Notes under the pieces: generated by a model
Databases searched by the model: none
Told to the model about the DNA's origin: nothing
Seen by the model: only the letters and a program-made list of their open reading frames with translations
Assembly (NCBI GenBank): GCA_964519885.1
Contig: CAZFLX010000013.1
Span: 3,603-67,602 of the forward strand
From: GCA-002282575 sp964519885
Lineage (GTDB): Bacteria; Pseudomonadota; Gammaproteobacteria; Thiomicrospirales; Thiomicrospiraceae
DNA: 64,000 nt
Direction: 5' to 3'
Made by a program: the position numbers and the translations under genes
Part shown: positions 17,808-27,080 of the stretch, piece by piece
Layout: the number at the start of each line of letters is the position of its first letter
Numbering within the stretch: the first letter of the stretch is position 1

Positions 17808-18833
17808 TTACCACTCCAATGGAATTTCACGATCACGATAAGCTGGGTGCTTGGTAAAGTTCATCATCTGCACAGCTTTTTTACCTTCAAAATCACCCAA
17901 ACGACCATGACCAATGACAATACTTTCTGCTTTAACCGGTATTAAACTGGGCATTTCAATTGGGATAACATCACCCACCTGCATCGCCAACATATCTTCA
18001 ACCGTCATATTCACTTGTGCTAGTTCGGCTGTTAAGTTAACAGGGATATCTTTTGCTTCATCCCTAAGGGTTTTATTCCACTTTTTATCACCCTCGCCTT
18101 GTAACGAGCGCATGCCCTCTTCAAGGACATCACGAATCGGCTCTAGCATAGAATAAGGCATGACAATGTCAATACGCCCTTCTTGATTCTCAAAACGCAC
18201 ATATACGGGGGAAATAACCACCATTTCGATGGGGTCAACAATCGAAGCAAACTTAGGATTCATTTCGCTGTGTAACACTTCAATTTCGATGGGAATAACG
18301 GGTTCCCATGAAGCAGTTAAACATCGAATACATTCTGAAACTAAATTGCGAATCAAGCCCATTTCGACCGTGGTATATTCACGACCTTCGATTTTGAAGT
18401 GAATTTGACCATTACCGCCATAATAAAGTTCAATCACACTGAATATCAATTTAGAGTCGATGGTGATGAGCGCAACGCCGCCTAATGCATCAATTTTGAT
18501 GATATTGAGACTGGTTGGGAAGAACAAGTTGCGCAGATACTCATTCATTTTGATGATTTTAACTTCACCAGCAACCACTTCAATGCTCGACTGCACCATA
18601 TCGACGACGGTGCGTTGAAAACAACGAGAGAAACGCTCTGTGATGACATCTAATGCCGGGAAGCGACCGCGAACAATACGTTCTTGATTGGTAAAGTCGA
18701 AAGCTTTTATGCCAGCCTGTTTACCAGAATCATCTGTTTCAGTTTCAATGTCTCCGCCACCCATACCTTTCAGTAGCGCATCGATTTCATCCTGATCAAG
18801 AATGTCTTCCTTCGGTCCCATCACTCCCAGCAT
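17808..18833 (-). CDS. fliM: FliM, flagellar switch protein
   Basis: FliM receives CheY-P and transmits the signal to FliG. The N-terminal CheY-binding peptide is visible as ILDQDEIDALLKGMGGGD (about residues 11-28). It is followed by the CheC-like middle domain (including ELYYGGNGQ) and the C-terminal SpoA domain with VGDVIPIEMPSLIPV. Length 341 is normal. The ATG at 18833 follows AGAGG. It lies between fliL and fliN. Confidence 0.96.
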   Translation of the reverse strand: MLGVMGPKEDILDQDEIDALLKGMGGGDIETETDDSGKQAGIKAFDFTNQERIVRGRFPALDVITERFSRCFQRTVVDMVQSSIEVVAGEVKIIKMNEYLRNLFFPTSLNIIKIDALGGVALITIDSKLIFSVIELYYGGNGQIHFKIEGREYTTVEMGLIRNLVSECIRCLTASWEPVIPIEIEVLHSEMNPKFASIVDPIEMVVISPVYVRFENQEGRIDIVMPYSMLEPIRDVLEEGMRSLQGEGDKKWNKTLRDEAKDIPVNLTAELAQVNMTVEDMLAMQVGDVIPIEMPSLIPVKAESIVIGHGRLGDFEGKKAVQMMNFTKHPAYRDREIPLEW

Positions 18834-18856
18834 TGTGTTTACCTCTTATGCAGACA

Positions 18857-19441
18857 TCACTGCATCACAAATCGTTCGATCAACACCTTGTCAAGCAAAT
18901 CAGGATAAACCTTTTCTTCTTCGAGCGCCGCACGTGAAATTTTTAAGATTTCTTCAGCTAAGAGCTCCTGTGCATCATCTGCGCTCATCTCGGTATAGGT
19001 TTTTTTACGTAATGCTGCCGAAATGTTATTAATCAGAATCGGCTTAATATTGGTTAATTCTGTCACCACTTCTGGGTAAGCTGTCTTCATTTTAACCTTA
19101 ACAGCAAGATGTTTGGCTTTACCTTCGCCTTTAAAGCCAACTACCATTTGCTCTAAATCAAAATATTGTGCGACGGCACCAGGAGCAGGTGGAGGAAACT
19201 GCTTAAAGCTCGGTGAATAAGCTTTAGCTTTATCTTCTGGCTTATAAGGTTCCGCAGCAGGCACCTCAGCATGCTCAGCCGGTTTATCGCCATGGTTTTG
19301 ATTCATCATCATAAATGCTAAGAAACCCACAGCGGCAATTAACACGACCACCAGCACGATCAGCACTATCATGAGCATGTTTCCGCTTTTTTTCGGGGCT
19401 TCTTCACTGACTTCTTCAACGGCTGCTGGTTTTGCCGACAT
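18857..19441 (-). CDS. fliL: FliL, basal-body-associated stator accessory protein
   Basis: A single-pass membrane protein of 194 residues. A basic N-terminal region is followed by the hydrophobic helix at about 19-46 (MLMIVLIVLVVVLIAAVGFL), a Pro/Glu-rich linker and a periplasmic stomatin-like domain, ending LIERFVMQ. FliL surrounds or stabilises the MotAB stator. In many polar flagellates it directly precedes fliM, as here. The upstream neighbour is motB rather than the more usual fliK. Confidence 0.93.
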   Translation of the reverse strand: MSAKPAAVEEVSEEAPKKSGNMLMIVLIVLVVVLIAAVGFLAFMMMNQNHGDKPAEHAEVPAAEPYKPEDKAKAYSPSFKQFPPPAPGAVAQYFDLEQMVVGFKGEGKAKHLAVKVKMKTAYPEVVTELTNIKPILINNISAALRKKTYTEMSADDAQELLAEEILKISRAALEEEKVYPDLLDKVLIERFVMQ

Positions 19442-19460
19442 GGTTTACTCCTGGTGTGAC

Positions 19461-20348
19461 TTATTGTTGTTTAATATCATTTGCTAATTCATTCATGCTT
19501 GCAGGCGTTTTGGCATCGGCCAAGCTCTGCAAATTTCGCTCAGCTTCTTTGGTTAACACAATAATACTGATGCGACGATTACGTGGATTATAGGGGTTTT
19601 CTTTGTCATAGGGAATAGTATCGGACAAACCAACTACCTGAGCGACCTTATTAGCATTAACGCCGCCATTAATTAATTCACGCCTTGCTGCATTGGCTCT
19701 ATCGGCTGAAAGTTCCCAGTTAGTGTAATCATCCACGCCTTTATACTTCAATGAATCTGTATGTCCAGCTATGCTGATTTTATTATCTGCCGATTTAAGA
19801 ATAGATCCCATTTCTTTTAAAATGGTCGCGGCATAATCCTTGGGAATATCAACACCAGAATCGAACATAGGCCGTTTCCGATCATCTAACACCTGCACCC
19901 TAAGTCCGCTGGGCGTGACATCAATTTGAAGTTGCTCTTTGAATTTCGACAGTTCGGCATTGGAATCTATTTTTTCTTCTAGCTTGGTTTTAAGCTCTTC
20001 CAGTTTGGTTTGCTCTTTAGCTTTGTCTTCTGGAGATTCCCCTTCTGTTGATTTGGGTGCATCCATCATGCCGCCCATATCAATCAATGAATTGGTTTGA
20101 CCTGCCTTTTCTTGCGAAGGAATCAAAATATCTGGGCTCGCTTCAATCACTGAAGGATCTCTGAAGAAAGCGGCAATTTCTTTTTTCTCTTCATCGTTGG
20201 TACCACCCAACACCCATAGCATTAAAAAGAATGCCATGGTTGCAGTCATTAAGTCGGCAAAAGCAATCTTCCAAGCACCACCATGAGCACCATGGGGGCA
20301 CTTTTTAATGCGCTTAATGATAATGGATTGTTCACCGCCGTCGGCCAT
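19461..20348 (-). CDS. motB: MotB, peptidoglycan-binding stator subunit
   Basis: MotB anchors the proton-driven stator. The sequence has a short cytoplasmic N-terminus, one membrane helix containing the ion-carrying aspartate (WKIAFADLMTATMAFFLMLW), a plug/linker region and a C-terminal OmpA-like domain (ISIAGHTDSL, then ELSADRANAARREL and NRRISIIVL). The frame opens with TTG at 20363, but the ATG at 20348 is preferred and gives 295 residues. The helix is of MotB rather than Na+-type PomB character, though coupling ion cannot be settled by eye. Confidence 0.94.
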   Translation of the reverse strand: MADGGEQSIIIKRIKKCPHGAHGGAWKIAFADLMTATMAFFLMLWVLGGTNDEEKKEIAAFFRDPSVIEASPDILIPSQEKAGQTNSLIDMGGMMDAPKSTEGESPEDKAKEQTKLEELKTKLEEKIDSNAELSKFKEQLQIDVTPSGLRVQVLDDRKRPMFDSGVDIPKDYAATILKEMGSILKSADNKISIAGHTDSLKYKGVDDYTNWELSADRANAARRELINGGVNANKVAQVVGLSDTIPYDKENPYNPRNRRISIIVLTKEAERNLQSLADAKTPASMNELANDIKQQ

Positions 20349-20433
20349 TTTCTTATTTCCCAATATTGCTGCTTAATCGACTTTAGCAGTCTATAAGCAC
20401 AATCTATGCCTTTATTAACCGTTTGTAGATGGT

Positions 20434-21285
20434 TTATTTAATGGATTGCAAATACTCATCCAATTCCTTAAAAGAGGGTCGAAATTCCGATGGAATAGAT
20501 TTACGACCAAACTCTACCGCCACAGGAGGCGCATAACCGTTCAAGTTTGCCAGAATACAGGTTTTAATGGTGACATAATAGGCAGACTCTTGGTCTAATT
20601 TTGCATTCATAGCGCCAGCAATTGGGTTGACAAACCCATAAGCCGCCAAAATACCCAAAAAGGTTCCAACCAATGCTACAGACATGTGATGCGCGATTTC
20701 CAACGGACCAGCATCCAAGTAAGACATGGTTACAATAATCCCTAGTACAGCTGCCACAATACCCATCGCCGGCAGAGCTTGAGCAGCTTCTGCAATCGCA
20801 GCGGCAGGAACGTGACCCTCATGATGGTGAGCTTCCATTTCGACGTTGATCAAGTCTTCCATTTGATAAGGGTTGGTCGCACCAGAAATCATCATACGTA
20901 AGTAATCGGCAATAAAATCACTCACATGGTGATCGGCAATAACTTTTGGAAATTCATTAAATAAGGCAGAAGCATGCGGATCTTCCACATCTGCTTCAAT
21001 CGACATTAACCCTTCACGTCGCGCCTTGTTGAAAACTTTAAACATTAACCCCAAAAGCTGTTGAAAGGCCTCTTTATCAAAAGGCGACGGCTTAATCAGA
21101 CCCAGCGCTCCAGATAAGCCCTTCTTAATAGCCCAACCCGGTGTGGCAATCACCCAAGCACCAATGGTTGCCCCCATAATGATTAGGACTTCTAACGGTT
21201 GAATCAAGATGCCGATACTGCCGTGGGGCAAGTACCCCCCTAAAAGACAGCCAATAACGACTACCGTACCTATGATTGCTTTCAT
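20434..21285 (-). CDS. motA: MotA, stator subunit
   Basis: A four-helix inner-membrane stator protein of 283 residues. Landmarks are the start GTVVVIGCLLGGYLPHGSIG, the cytoplasmic loop with charged residues (FNKARREGLMSIEADVEDP), and the last two helices AAQALPAMGIVAAVLGIIVT and MSVALVGTFLGILAAYGFVNP. It couples proton flow to FliG. It precedes motB with an 85-base gap. A -10-like TATAAT occurs on the minus strand just upstream without a clear -35. Confidence 0.95.
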   Translation of the reverse strand: MKAIIGTVVVIGCLLGGYLPHGSIGILIQPLEVLIIMGATIGAWVIATPGWAIKKGLSGALGLIKPSPFDKEAFQQLLGLMFKVFNKARREGLMSIEADVEDPHASALFNEFPKVIADHHVSDFIADYLRMMISGATNPYQMEDLINVEMEAHHHEGHVPAAAIAEAAQALPAMGIVAAVLGIIVTMSYLDAGPLEIAHHMSVALVGTFLGILAAYGFVNPIAGAMNAKLDQESAYYVTIKTCILANLNGYAPPVAVEFGRKSIPSEFRPSFKELDEYLQSIK

Positions 21286-21336
21286 TTTATTTCTTCTCTA
21301 CTAAATTATTTGTAGATTATACGCAATAAACCAATA

Positions 21337-22344
21337 TTATGCCTGCTTAAACAAACGTTCTTGTTGAACCAAACAACCCGACAACTCATCTTGAGATGCT
21401 GTAAGTAGGTCAAGACTGTGCGATATTTTGACCAACATATCAGTTGCTTCCGATGCATTATGTTGTGTTGTCTCGACGCGATCACGACTATTGTGCATAA
21501 CCTTAACCGCTGTACGTGCTTGTTGCTGCAACTCTTCAATAATAGACTGAATCTCTTTGGTTGCTTGTTGTGTTTTTTGTGCCAAAATACGCACTTCATC
21601 AGCCACCACGGCAAAGCCTCGTCCATGCTCGCCCGCACGAGCGGCTTCGATGGCAGCATTTAAGGCAAGCAAATTGGTTTGCTCGGCAATATCTCTAATC
21701 AATACCAGTACGGTGCCAATATTTTCGCTGTCTTTTTCTAGCTGACGAATCACACTTGCTGCATGAACCACTTCATCATTCAAGGTTTCAATACCTGAAA
21801 CAACATTTTCCACCAATCGCGTGGTCTGGGAAGATTGACCACTCACATCGTCAAGATGGTTTTTGAGCGTTTGCGCAGAAGCTTGAATATTTTTTAGGGT
21901 TTCCTCAGCTTGGCTAAACAATTTTTGCTGATTACTCGATGTGTGAGTGTCTTCAAAAGATTCATAGGATTGCTGCTGTAATCTGTTAACTTCTTCAAGT
22001 AGTTGATGCGCTTTGAGCTTTTCCATTTCAAAAGCATAGTTAATCGCATCAATTAAGCTATTTAATTTATCAACCAAAAGACTATCAGCACCTTGAGTAA
22101 TCTTGAGATGTTTCAAATCTGTTGGCACCTGTTCATCAATTTGAGCAGCCAGGGCATCAAGATCAGCCGAAACAACCCCGCCAGCGTTTTTAGCACTTGG
22201 CTTGAGTAACAAAAAGATAATGACTAACGTGAGTAACGCAAAACCTACTCCCGAACCGATCATCACTGCGCCAAGGTCAACCGCCCAGCTAATACTTGGA
22301 AAAAGCACCAAGCCAATCAAACCCAAGTGTTGCTTATTATTCAT
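21337..22344 (-). CDS. Short methyl-accepting chemotaxis-like protein
   Basis: A 335-residue receptor-type protein. Residues 1-20 resemble a signal peptide or first membrane helix (LGLIGLVLFPSISWA) and are followed directly by a second helix (about 27-48, GSGVGFALLTLVIIFLLL), so there is almost no periplasmic domain. The signalling tip is intact: IRDIAEQTNLLALNAAIEAA then GRGFAVVADEVRILAQ. The return helix ends about 80 residues later, so the methylation helix is short and signalling by CheR/CheB may be limited. The frame runs upstream into fliK, but the ATG at 22344 follows AGGAT. It lies between fliK and motA, an unusual place for a receptor. Confidence 0.88.
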   Translation of the reverse strand: MNNKQHLGLIGLVLFPSISWAVDLGAVMIGSGVGFALLTLVIIFLLLKPSAKNAGGVVSADLDALAAQIDEQVPTDLKHLKITQGADSLLVDKLNSLIDAINYAFEMEKLKAHQLLEEVNRLQQQSYESFEDTHTSSNQQKLFSQAEETLKNIQASAQTLKNHLDDVSGQSSQTTRLVENVVSGIETLNDEVVHAASVIRQLEKDSENIGTVLVLIRDIAEQTNLLALNAAIEAARAGEHGRGFAVVADEVRILAQKTQQATKEIQSIIEELQQQARTAVKVMHNSRDRVETTQHNASEATDMLVKISHSLDLLTASQDELSGCLVQQERLFKQA

Positions 22345-22390
22345 GTGGAATCCTACCCTATGATCTTTACTGATTAATGCATTGTTTACG

Positions 22391-24397
22391 TTAGGCATAT
22401 TGATCGACCAAATTATCGCTTGATCGCGCCACATTCATGGTAACTAAATGGTTAGCGGCATCTTCAGTCAAGTCTGAAGCGCCCGAATAACTTGAATCCG
22501 CCTGTTGCTGCTGTTGAGAACTTTCTTGATAACCCGAATCGACCTGAGCGGATGCTAACTCAATACCCTCTGCCGCTAAAAGTTCTTTCAATCTAGGTAG
22601 TGCATTTTCTAACATATCGCGCGTCAAGCCGTGTTGAGCCGATAACGAAATATGCGCTTTACGTTGTTCATCAAGTCGTAAACTGATTTTCATCGGCCCT
22701 AAATCCAATGGATCGATTCTCACTTCCAGTTCATCCATTGACTGATTTACCATGACTTGTACACGTTGAGCCATATCTTGCGTCCATTGAGGTTGACGCA
22801 GGCTCAGTGGCGTTGCCAAGATAGCGGGTGCTGAAGGTTGATTCATACTCAAAGGAGATGTCAATGAAAACCCATCAACATCTTGAATTGTCTCTTCCGA
22901 CAACGAGGCCTCATCCATAAGCAGCGTCAGCATTTCAGCATCGGATGATTGTTGTTGCTGACGTTCTGACATAGCGCCATCTGAATGCCGGTCTAAACTC
23001 ATCGTCATCGCAGAAGCCACGGTATTGAGCACTTGACTCGACGGTGACTGCGCATCGCTGTTGCCTGACGTCGCTTGATAAGTCATATTTTTAGCTAAAC
23101 TCATTACAGGCGTACTAGCAAAAACGACCGCTTTACTATCCCCTAATAGTGGCGTAACACTGTCCAACTGCAGTGATTTAACCAATGCGCCGGTTTGTTG
23201 CGATAACTCTGTGTTTGTCAACTGTTGTGATGCCACTACAGGTGTCGCTACAGGTGTCGCTACGGGTGTCGCTACAGGTGTCGCTACAGGTGTCGCTACG
23301 GATGTCGCTACGGATGTCGCTACGGGTGTCGCTACGGGTGGCAATAATGAGCTTCCAGAAGCAGGTAAACCGGTATTTTCAGACACGAGGGAATTAGGTT
23401 GAGATACCACTACTTGATTATTATTCACGACAGAAGAAGTCGCTGATAAAGTTGACCTAGCTAAAAAAGCCATATTATTCATACCACCAGAAACAGCATT
23501 TGACACTTTCGAATCAATGAGCTGTTGTTGACCATTAGCAGTTAAATTCCGCTGTGATTCGTCAACCGAGTAACCTAGTAACGCATTGGATCTATTCTGT
23601 TGCTCGTTTAAGGCTAATGGTTGAACGACACCATTAGATGTTGTTTGTGCTACAACAGCAGATGATGCTGGGTTTGAAAGTGAAGGTGCTAACTTTTCTG
23701 TCGATAACAAATTAGCCCTAACCGCATTATCGCGCTCGGTGGCAGGAATGCTTGCATTGGATATCTGGGAATCAACTGCCACTCCCGCTACCGACAAGTT
23801 AGACGACGACTTATTCATGCCGTTAACTGCAATCGAAGCTGAGGCATCTTCCGACAAAGCAACCACGTGATCACTTTTAGTTATGCTACTAACTAATTGA
23901 TTAGTCATTAATTGTGAAGTATTTACTAAGTCCGATTCAACCATTTCTTGTTCTGTCGTAATGCTGTTTGACTGATCCATCCCAATAGGAGCAGTTGAAT
24001 TCTTTGCAGAAGGGCTTAACATCGGGTCATTAAGGCTAGCATCCTTCGTTGAAGTTGCCACAATATTGCTAGAAATCTGATTATTGACAAGGTTTTGTGG
24101 TGTTGGTGCTTCAATATTAGCTGTTTTGAACGCTAACAACGAAGACTCTTCTAATGTGGACAATAAACTTTCTGGAGATGGCTGAGCAGGTGATGTTTCA
24201 GGTAACGCGTTAGACTCAAATTGGGTTAAGGTTAATGACGGAGAAGACATAGCTGTCATGGATGCTGGAAGATTAAAATCTCCCATCAATTGATCAAATT
24301 CGGCAACTTCTACCGATGTGGGTTCCAAGAATGGCAACAAAACCCCAGAACTACTGGGATTAGCACTAATCACCGGAGAAATATTGGCTGGAATCAT
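22391..24397 (-). CDS. fliK: FliK, flagellar hook-length control protein
   Basis: FliK is the secreted ruler that sets hook length and triggers the FlhB switch. Here it has 668 residues. A long Ser/Thr/Asn/Gln-rich, low-complexity part (to about 520) is followed by the conserved C-terminal domain, seen as VMVNQSMDELEVRIDPLDLG and PMKISLRLDEQRKAHISLSA. The C-terminus is Gln-rich. A tandem run of VATP/VATS tetrapeptides is encoded at 23238-23333. The TTG at 24412 is less likely than ATG 24397, which follows TTGAGG. A sigma-54 type element precedes it. Confidence 0.9.
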   Translation of the reverse strand: MIPANISPVISANPSSSGVLLPFLEPTSVEVAEFDQLMGDFNLPASMTAMSSPSLTLTQFESNALPETSPAQPSPESLLSTLEESSLLAFKTANIEAPTPQNLVNNQISSNIVATSTKDASLNDPMLSPSAKNSTAPIGMDQSNSITTEQEMVESDLVNTSQLMTNQLVSSITKSDHVVALSEDASASIAVNGMNKSSSNLSVAGVAVDSQISNASIPATERDNAVRANLLSTEKLAPSLSNPASSAVVAQTTSNGVVQPLALNEQQNRSNALLGYSVDESQRNLTANGQQQLIDSKVSNAVSGGMNNMAFLARSTLSATSSVVNNNQVVVSQPNSLVSENTGLPASGSSLLPPVATPVATSVATSVATPVATPVATPVATPVATPVVASQQLTNTELSQQTGALVKSLQLDSVTPLLGDSKAVVFASTPVMSLAKNMTYQATSGNSDAQSPSSQVLNTVASAMTMSLDRHSDGAMSERQQQQSSDAEMLTLLMDEASLSEETIQDVDGFSLTSPLSMNQPSAPAILATPLSLRQPQWTQDMAQRVQVMVNQSMDELEVRIDPLDLGPMKISLRLDEQRKAHISLSAQHGLTRDMLENALPRLKELLAAEGIELASAQVDSGYQESSQQQQQADSSYSGASDLTEDAANHLVTMNVARSSDNLVDQYA
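23238..23333. repeat. Tandem 12-bp repeat inside fliK
   Basis: Eight head-to-tail copies of a 12-base unit (consensus on the plus strand ACAGGTGTCGCT) with single-base variants ACGGGT and ACGGAT. It encodes VATP or VATS tetrapeptides in FliK. As 12 is a multiple of three, copy-number change alters protein length without shifting frame. Confidence 0.92.
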
Positions 24398-24438
24398 GAT
24401 GCGCCTCAACAAAAAAACATTACCTTGCCCAACTCAAA

Positions 24439-24453
24439 GCAATTAATGCGCCA
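24439..24453 (-). promoter_or_regulatory. Sigma-54 type promoter candidate of fliK
   Basis: On the minus strand TGGCGC (24453-24448), five bases, then TTGC (24442-24439) with exact GG-N10-GC spacing and one mismatch to TGGCAC. It lies in the fliJ-fliK junction, about 42 bases upstream of the fliK ATG. Consensus only. Confidence 0.5.
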
Positions 24454-24457
24454 AGTT

Positions 24458-24895
24458 TTAGTGTTCTCTCTGCTGCGCTGCAAACTTAACTTGATTCAAT
24501 GCATCTGAAGCTTGTTGTTCTCGTTTTTCTATCGCTTGTTGTTGCAGTTTTTTACGTTCGTCAATTAATTTTTCGATGGCTTTCGCTTGCAAATGCGCTT
24601 CCATCCAAACTTTCTTAGCATCAACCAGTTGCTGCTCTGCCTGACTAATTTTTTCATATTGACCGATAACTGCCGTTTGCACCTGGCTTAGATACGCTAC
24701 CAATAGTTGTCGCTGCTGAATGCCAATCAAACCCTCTGAAGCCAATTGTTTTTGATAATCCAGCGCATAGTCTTCAAGGGCTGTGGCCTGCTGTTTTAAG
24801 AGCTGTAATTGCTGCTCAACCTGCTGCATACGCTGACTAGCTTTATCTAAAGCTTGTTGGCGCAACTGTAATACCAACTCAAGTTGTTCAGTCAT
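24458..24895 (-). CDS. fliJ: FliJ, flagellar export chaperone/stalk protein
   Basis: A 145-residue, almost wholly coiled-coil protein rich in Gln, Leu, Lys and Ala, as expected of FliJ, the stalk of the FliI ATPase ring. The start (LELVLQLRQQALDKASQRMQ) and position directly after fliI (19-base gap) and before fliK support the call. FliJ sequences are weakly conserved, so context carries much of the weight. Confidence 0.88.
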   Translation of the reverse strand: MTEQLELVLQLRQQALDKASQRMQQVEQQLQLLKQQATALEDYALDYQKQLASEGLIGIQQRQLLVAYLSQVQTAVIGQYEKISQAEQQLVDAKKVWMEAHLQAKAIEKLIDERKKLQQQAIEKREQQASDALNQVKFAAQQREH

Positions 24896-24914
24896 TTAAA
24901 TGATTCGCAACCGC

Positions 24915-26264
24915 TTAACGCTTAAACACTTGGATCATGTCCATCAGACTTTGTTCCATGGCAACCGACTCATGAGGCTTTTGCGATAAAAATTGTTGTA
25001 AGGCAGGTTGTAAAGTAATGGCTTCATCAATTTGTGGATTGGTGCCGCGCGTGTAAGCACCGACATTAATTAAATCTTGATTTTGTTGATAAAGCGCCAT
25101 AATACGTTTAATTCTCAATGCTAAATCCATTTGCTCATTAGAAACCACCTCTTTCATCACACGACTGATAGACGCTTCAATATCAATCGCTGGATAACGT
25201 CCTGACTCAGAAATGCGACGCGATAGCACAAAGTGACCATCCAATACGCCCCTTGCTGCGTCGGCAACCGGATCATTTTGGTCATCACCTTCGGTTAATA
25301 CTGTGTAAAAAGCAGTAATAGAGCCCTTACCTGGCTCACCATTACCAGCCCGCTCAATCAATTGAGGAATACGGGCGAAAACCGACGGTGGATAACCCTT
25401 ACTCGCTGGCGGCTCACCCACCGCTAAGGCAATTTCACGCTGTGCTTGCGCGTATCGGGTTAAAGAGTCCATCAGCAACAATACATTCAAACCCTGATCA
25501 CGAAAGAACTCCGCAATGGCTGTTGCTCTAAGCGCACCATGCAGACGTCGTAAAGGAGGATCATCGGCCGGGGCAGCAACCACCACAGAGCGTGCCAAGC
25601 CTTCTTCTCCTAAAATTTGACGAATAAACTCGTTAACTTCACGTCCACGTTCACCTACTAAACCCACGACGACCACATCGGCTTTGGTGTATTTGGCCAT
25701 CATGCCCAACAATATCGATTTACCCACCCCCGTTCCAGCGAATAAACCCAAACGCTGGCCACGACCCACGGTTAATAAACTATTAATCGCTCGCACACCC
25801 ACATCTAGGGAAAAAGCAATCGGGTCGCGATTCAACGGATTGATACGCCGCCCATGAAGTGGTACGGAATGAATCAAGTTAGGCAAGGGTTTAGAGTCTA
25901 ATGGCTGACCCGATCCGTCGACCACACGCCCTAACAACTCAAATCCCACTTCAACTTGCGCTTCATGCTGCATGGGCGTCACCCGTGCATTGGGTGCTAA
26001 CCCTTGAATTTCAGCAACCGGCATTAAATATAGCTTGTCTCGATGGAATCCCACTACCTCGGCCTCACTCTGCTGACGACCTTGAGTAATGCGACAACGA
26101 GACCCTAAAGAGGCAAACAATCCTTCTGCTTCCAAGGTTAGACCGACCATACGAGTCAGACGACCTGAAACTGGTAAAGGGAGCTCCTCGGGAAGGTGCG
26201 AAACAATTTGATGGAGTTGTTGATGCCAGCGCTTTAGACGTTGCTCTGTGTGTAACGCGTTCAT
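24915..26264 (-). CDS. fliI: FliI, flagellar export ATPase
   Basis: A 449-residue ATPase related to F1-beta. The Walker A motif AGTGVGKS lies at 176-183, followed by VGLVGERGREVNEFI and the Walker B strand NVLLLMDSLTRYAQAQREIALAVGEPPASKGYP region, whose PPASKGYPPSVF part is diagnostic for type III export ATPases. It overlaps the fliH stop by four bases. With FliH and FliJ it energises and orders substrate entry at FlhA. Confidence 0.96.
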   Translation of the reverse strand: MNALHTEQRLKRWHQQLHQIVSHLPEELPLPVSGRLTRMVGLTLEAEGLFASLGSRCRITQGRQQSEAEVVGFHRDKLYLMPVAEIQGLAPNARVTPMQHEAQVEVGFELLGRVVDGSGQPLDSKPLPNLIHSVPLHGRRINPLNRDPIAFSLDVGVRAINSLLTVGRGQRLGLFAGTGVGKSILLGMMAKYTKADVVVVGLVGERGREVNEFIRQILGEEGLARSVVVAAPADDPPLRRLHGALRATAIAEFFRDQGLNVLLLMDSLTRYAQAQREIALAVGEPPASKGYPPSVFARIPQLIERAGNGEPGKGSITAFYTVLTEGDDQNDPVADAARGVLDGHFVLSRRISESGRYPAIDIEASISRVMKEVVSNEQMDLALRIKRIMALYQQNQDLINVGAYTRGTNPQIDEAITLQPALQQFLSQKPHESVAMEQSLMDMIQVFKR

Positions 26265-27073
26265 GACAAATCAGATGCTAGCGCAACGTCAGAATTGAAT
26301 AGTTCATGAATCGCCAATTCAAGCAGTTTTTCAGTTTGTGTCTTCCAGGAAAAGCACAACTCACTGTGACCAGATTTAATGACGCACTCGCCTTCAGCTA
26401 AGTCATGATCAGCATGCAACTCTACACGACCGTCACGAGAGAGCAAAACAGGATCTAATCGAGCGACATCATCAGGGTGCACTTTAATGTGCAAGGGGTA
26501 AACAATCTGCGGTAACTGACCTATCACCCGTTCAACCAAAACTTGCACTCTTTCAGGCTGAAGACTCAAGGCATCCATGGCAACCCGTTGCGCTAATTGA
26601 GTGGTCAGCCATAGCATATCTTGCAGCAAACTGTCTTCAACTTCAGATAAGGACTGAGTAACACCCTTTAACAGCAATTCTGTTTTTTGCTGTGTTTCAC
26701 TAACCCAATCCGCTTTCACCTGTTCAAAAACTTGTTGCTCAGCCGAAGCTTCTGCTTCGGCAACAGCTCGAGCCTCAGCATATCCTTGCTCATAACCTTT
26801 TTCATAACCAGCAGCTCGACCTTCTGCAAAACCTGCTTCACGTGCTGCTTTTAGCTCAGCTTCTTTAATCACCGCCAGGGCTTCAGCCACCTCAGCTTTG
26901 GCACTGGCTAATGCCGTCTCAAAGGCCCGTCGAGATTCTTGCAGCATGGCTGCTTGCAAGTCTGGTGCAGTCCAAGTCTCACTTTGTGAAGCGAGCTGGT
27001 TCGCCCGAATTAAAGGAGTGATTTTTACCGCTGACTGAGTGCCATTGTCGGCTCGAAATTGCGCATCAGACAT
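26261..27073 (-). CDS. fliH: FliH, regulator of the FliI ATPase
   Basis: A 270-residue protein with the family layout: a divergent N-terminus, an Ala/Glu-rich helix with glycine spacing (GFAEGRAAGYEKGYEQGYAE, about 90-110; GxxxG-type repeats), and a C-terminal V-ATPase-E-like domain (VLVERVIGQLPQIVYPLHIKVHPDDV). FliH links FliI to FliN at the C-ring. It starts seven bases after fliG and overlaps fliI. Confidence 0.92.
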   Translation of the reverse strand: MSDAQFRADNGTQSAVKITPLIRANQLASQSETWTAPDLQAAMLQESRRAFETALASAKAEVAEALAVIKEAELKAAREAGFAEGRAAGYEKGYEQGYAEARAVAEAEASAEQQVFEQVKADWVSETQQKTELLLKGVTQSLSEVEDSLLQDMLWLTTQLAQRVAMDALSLQPERVQVLVERVIGQLPQIVYPLHIKVHPDDVARLDPVLLSRDGRVELHADHDLAEGECVIKSGHSELCFSWKTQTEKLLELAIHELFNSDVALASDLS

Positions 27074-27080
27074 GACTGAA

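Noticed and set aside
23238..23333. CRISPR-like array
   Set aside because: Units are contiguous with no spacers and lie in an open fliK frame; it is a coding tandem repeat.
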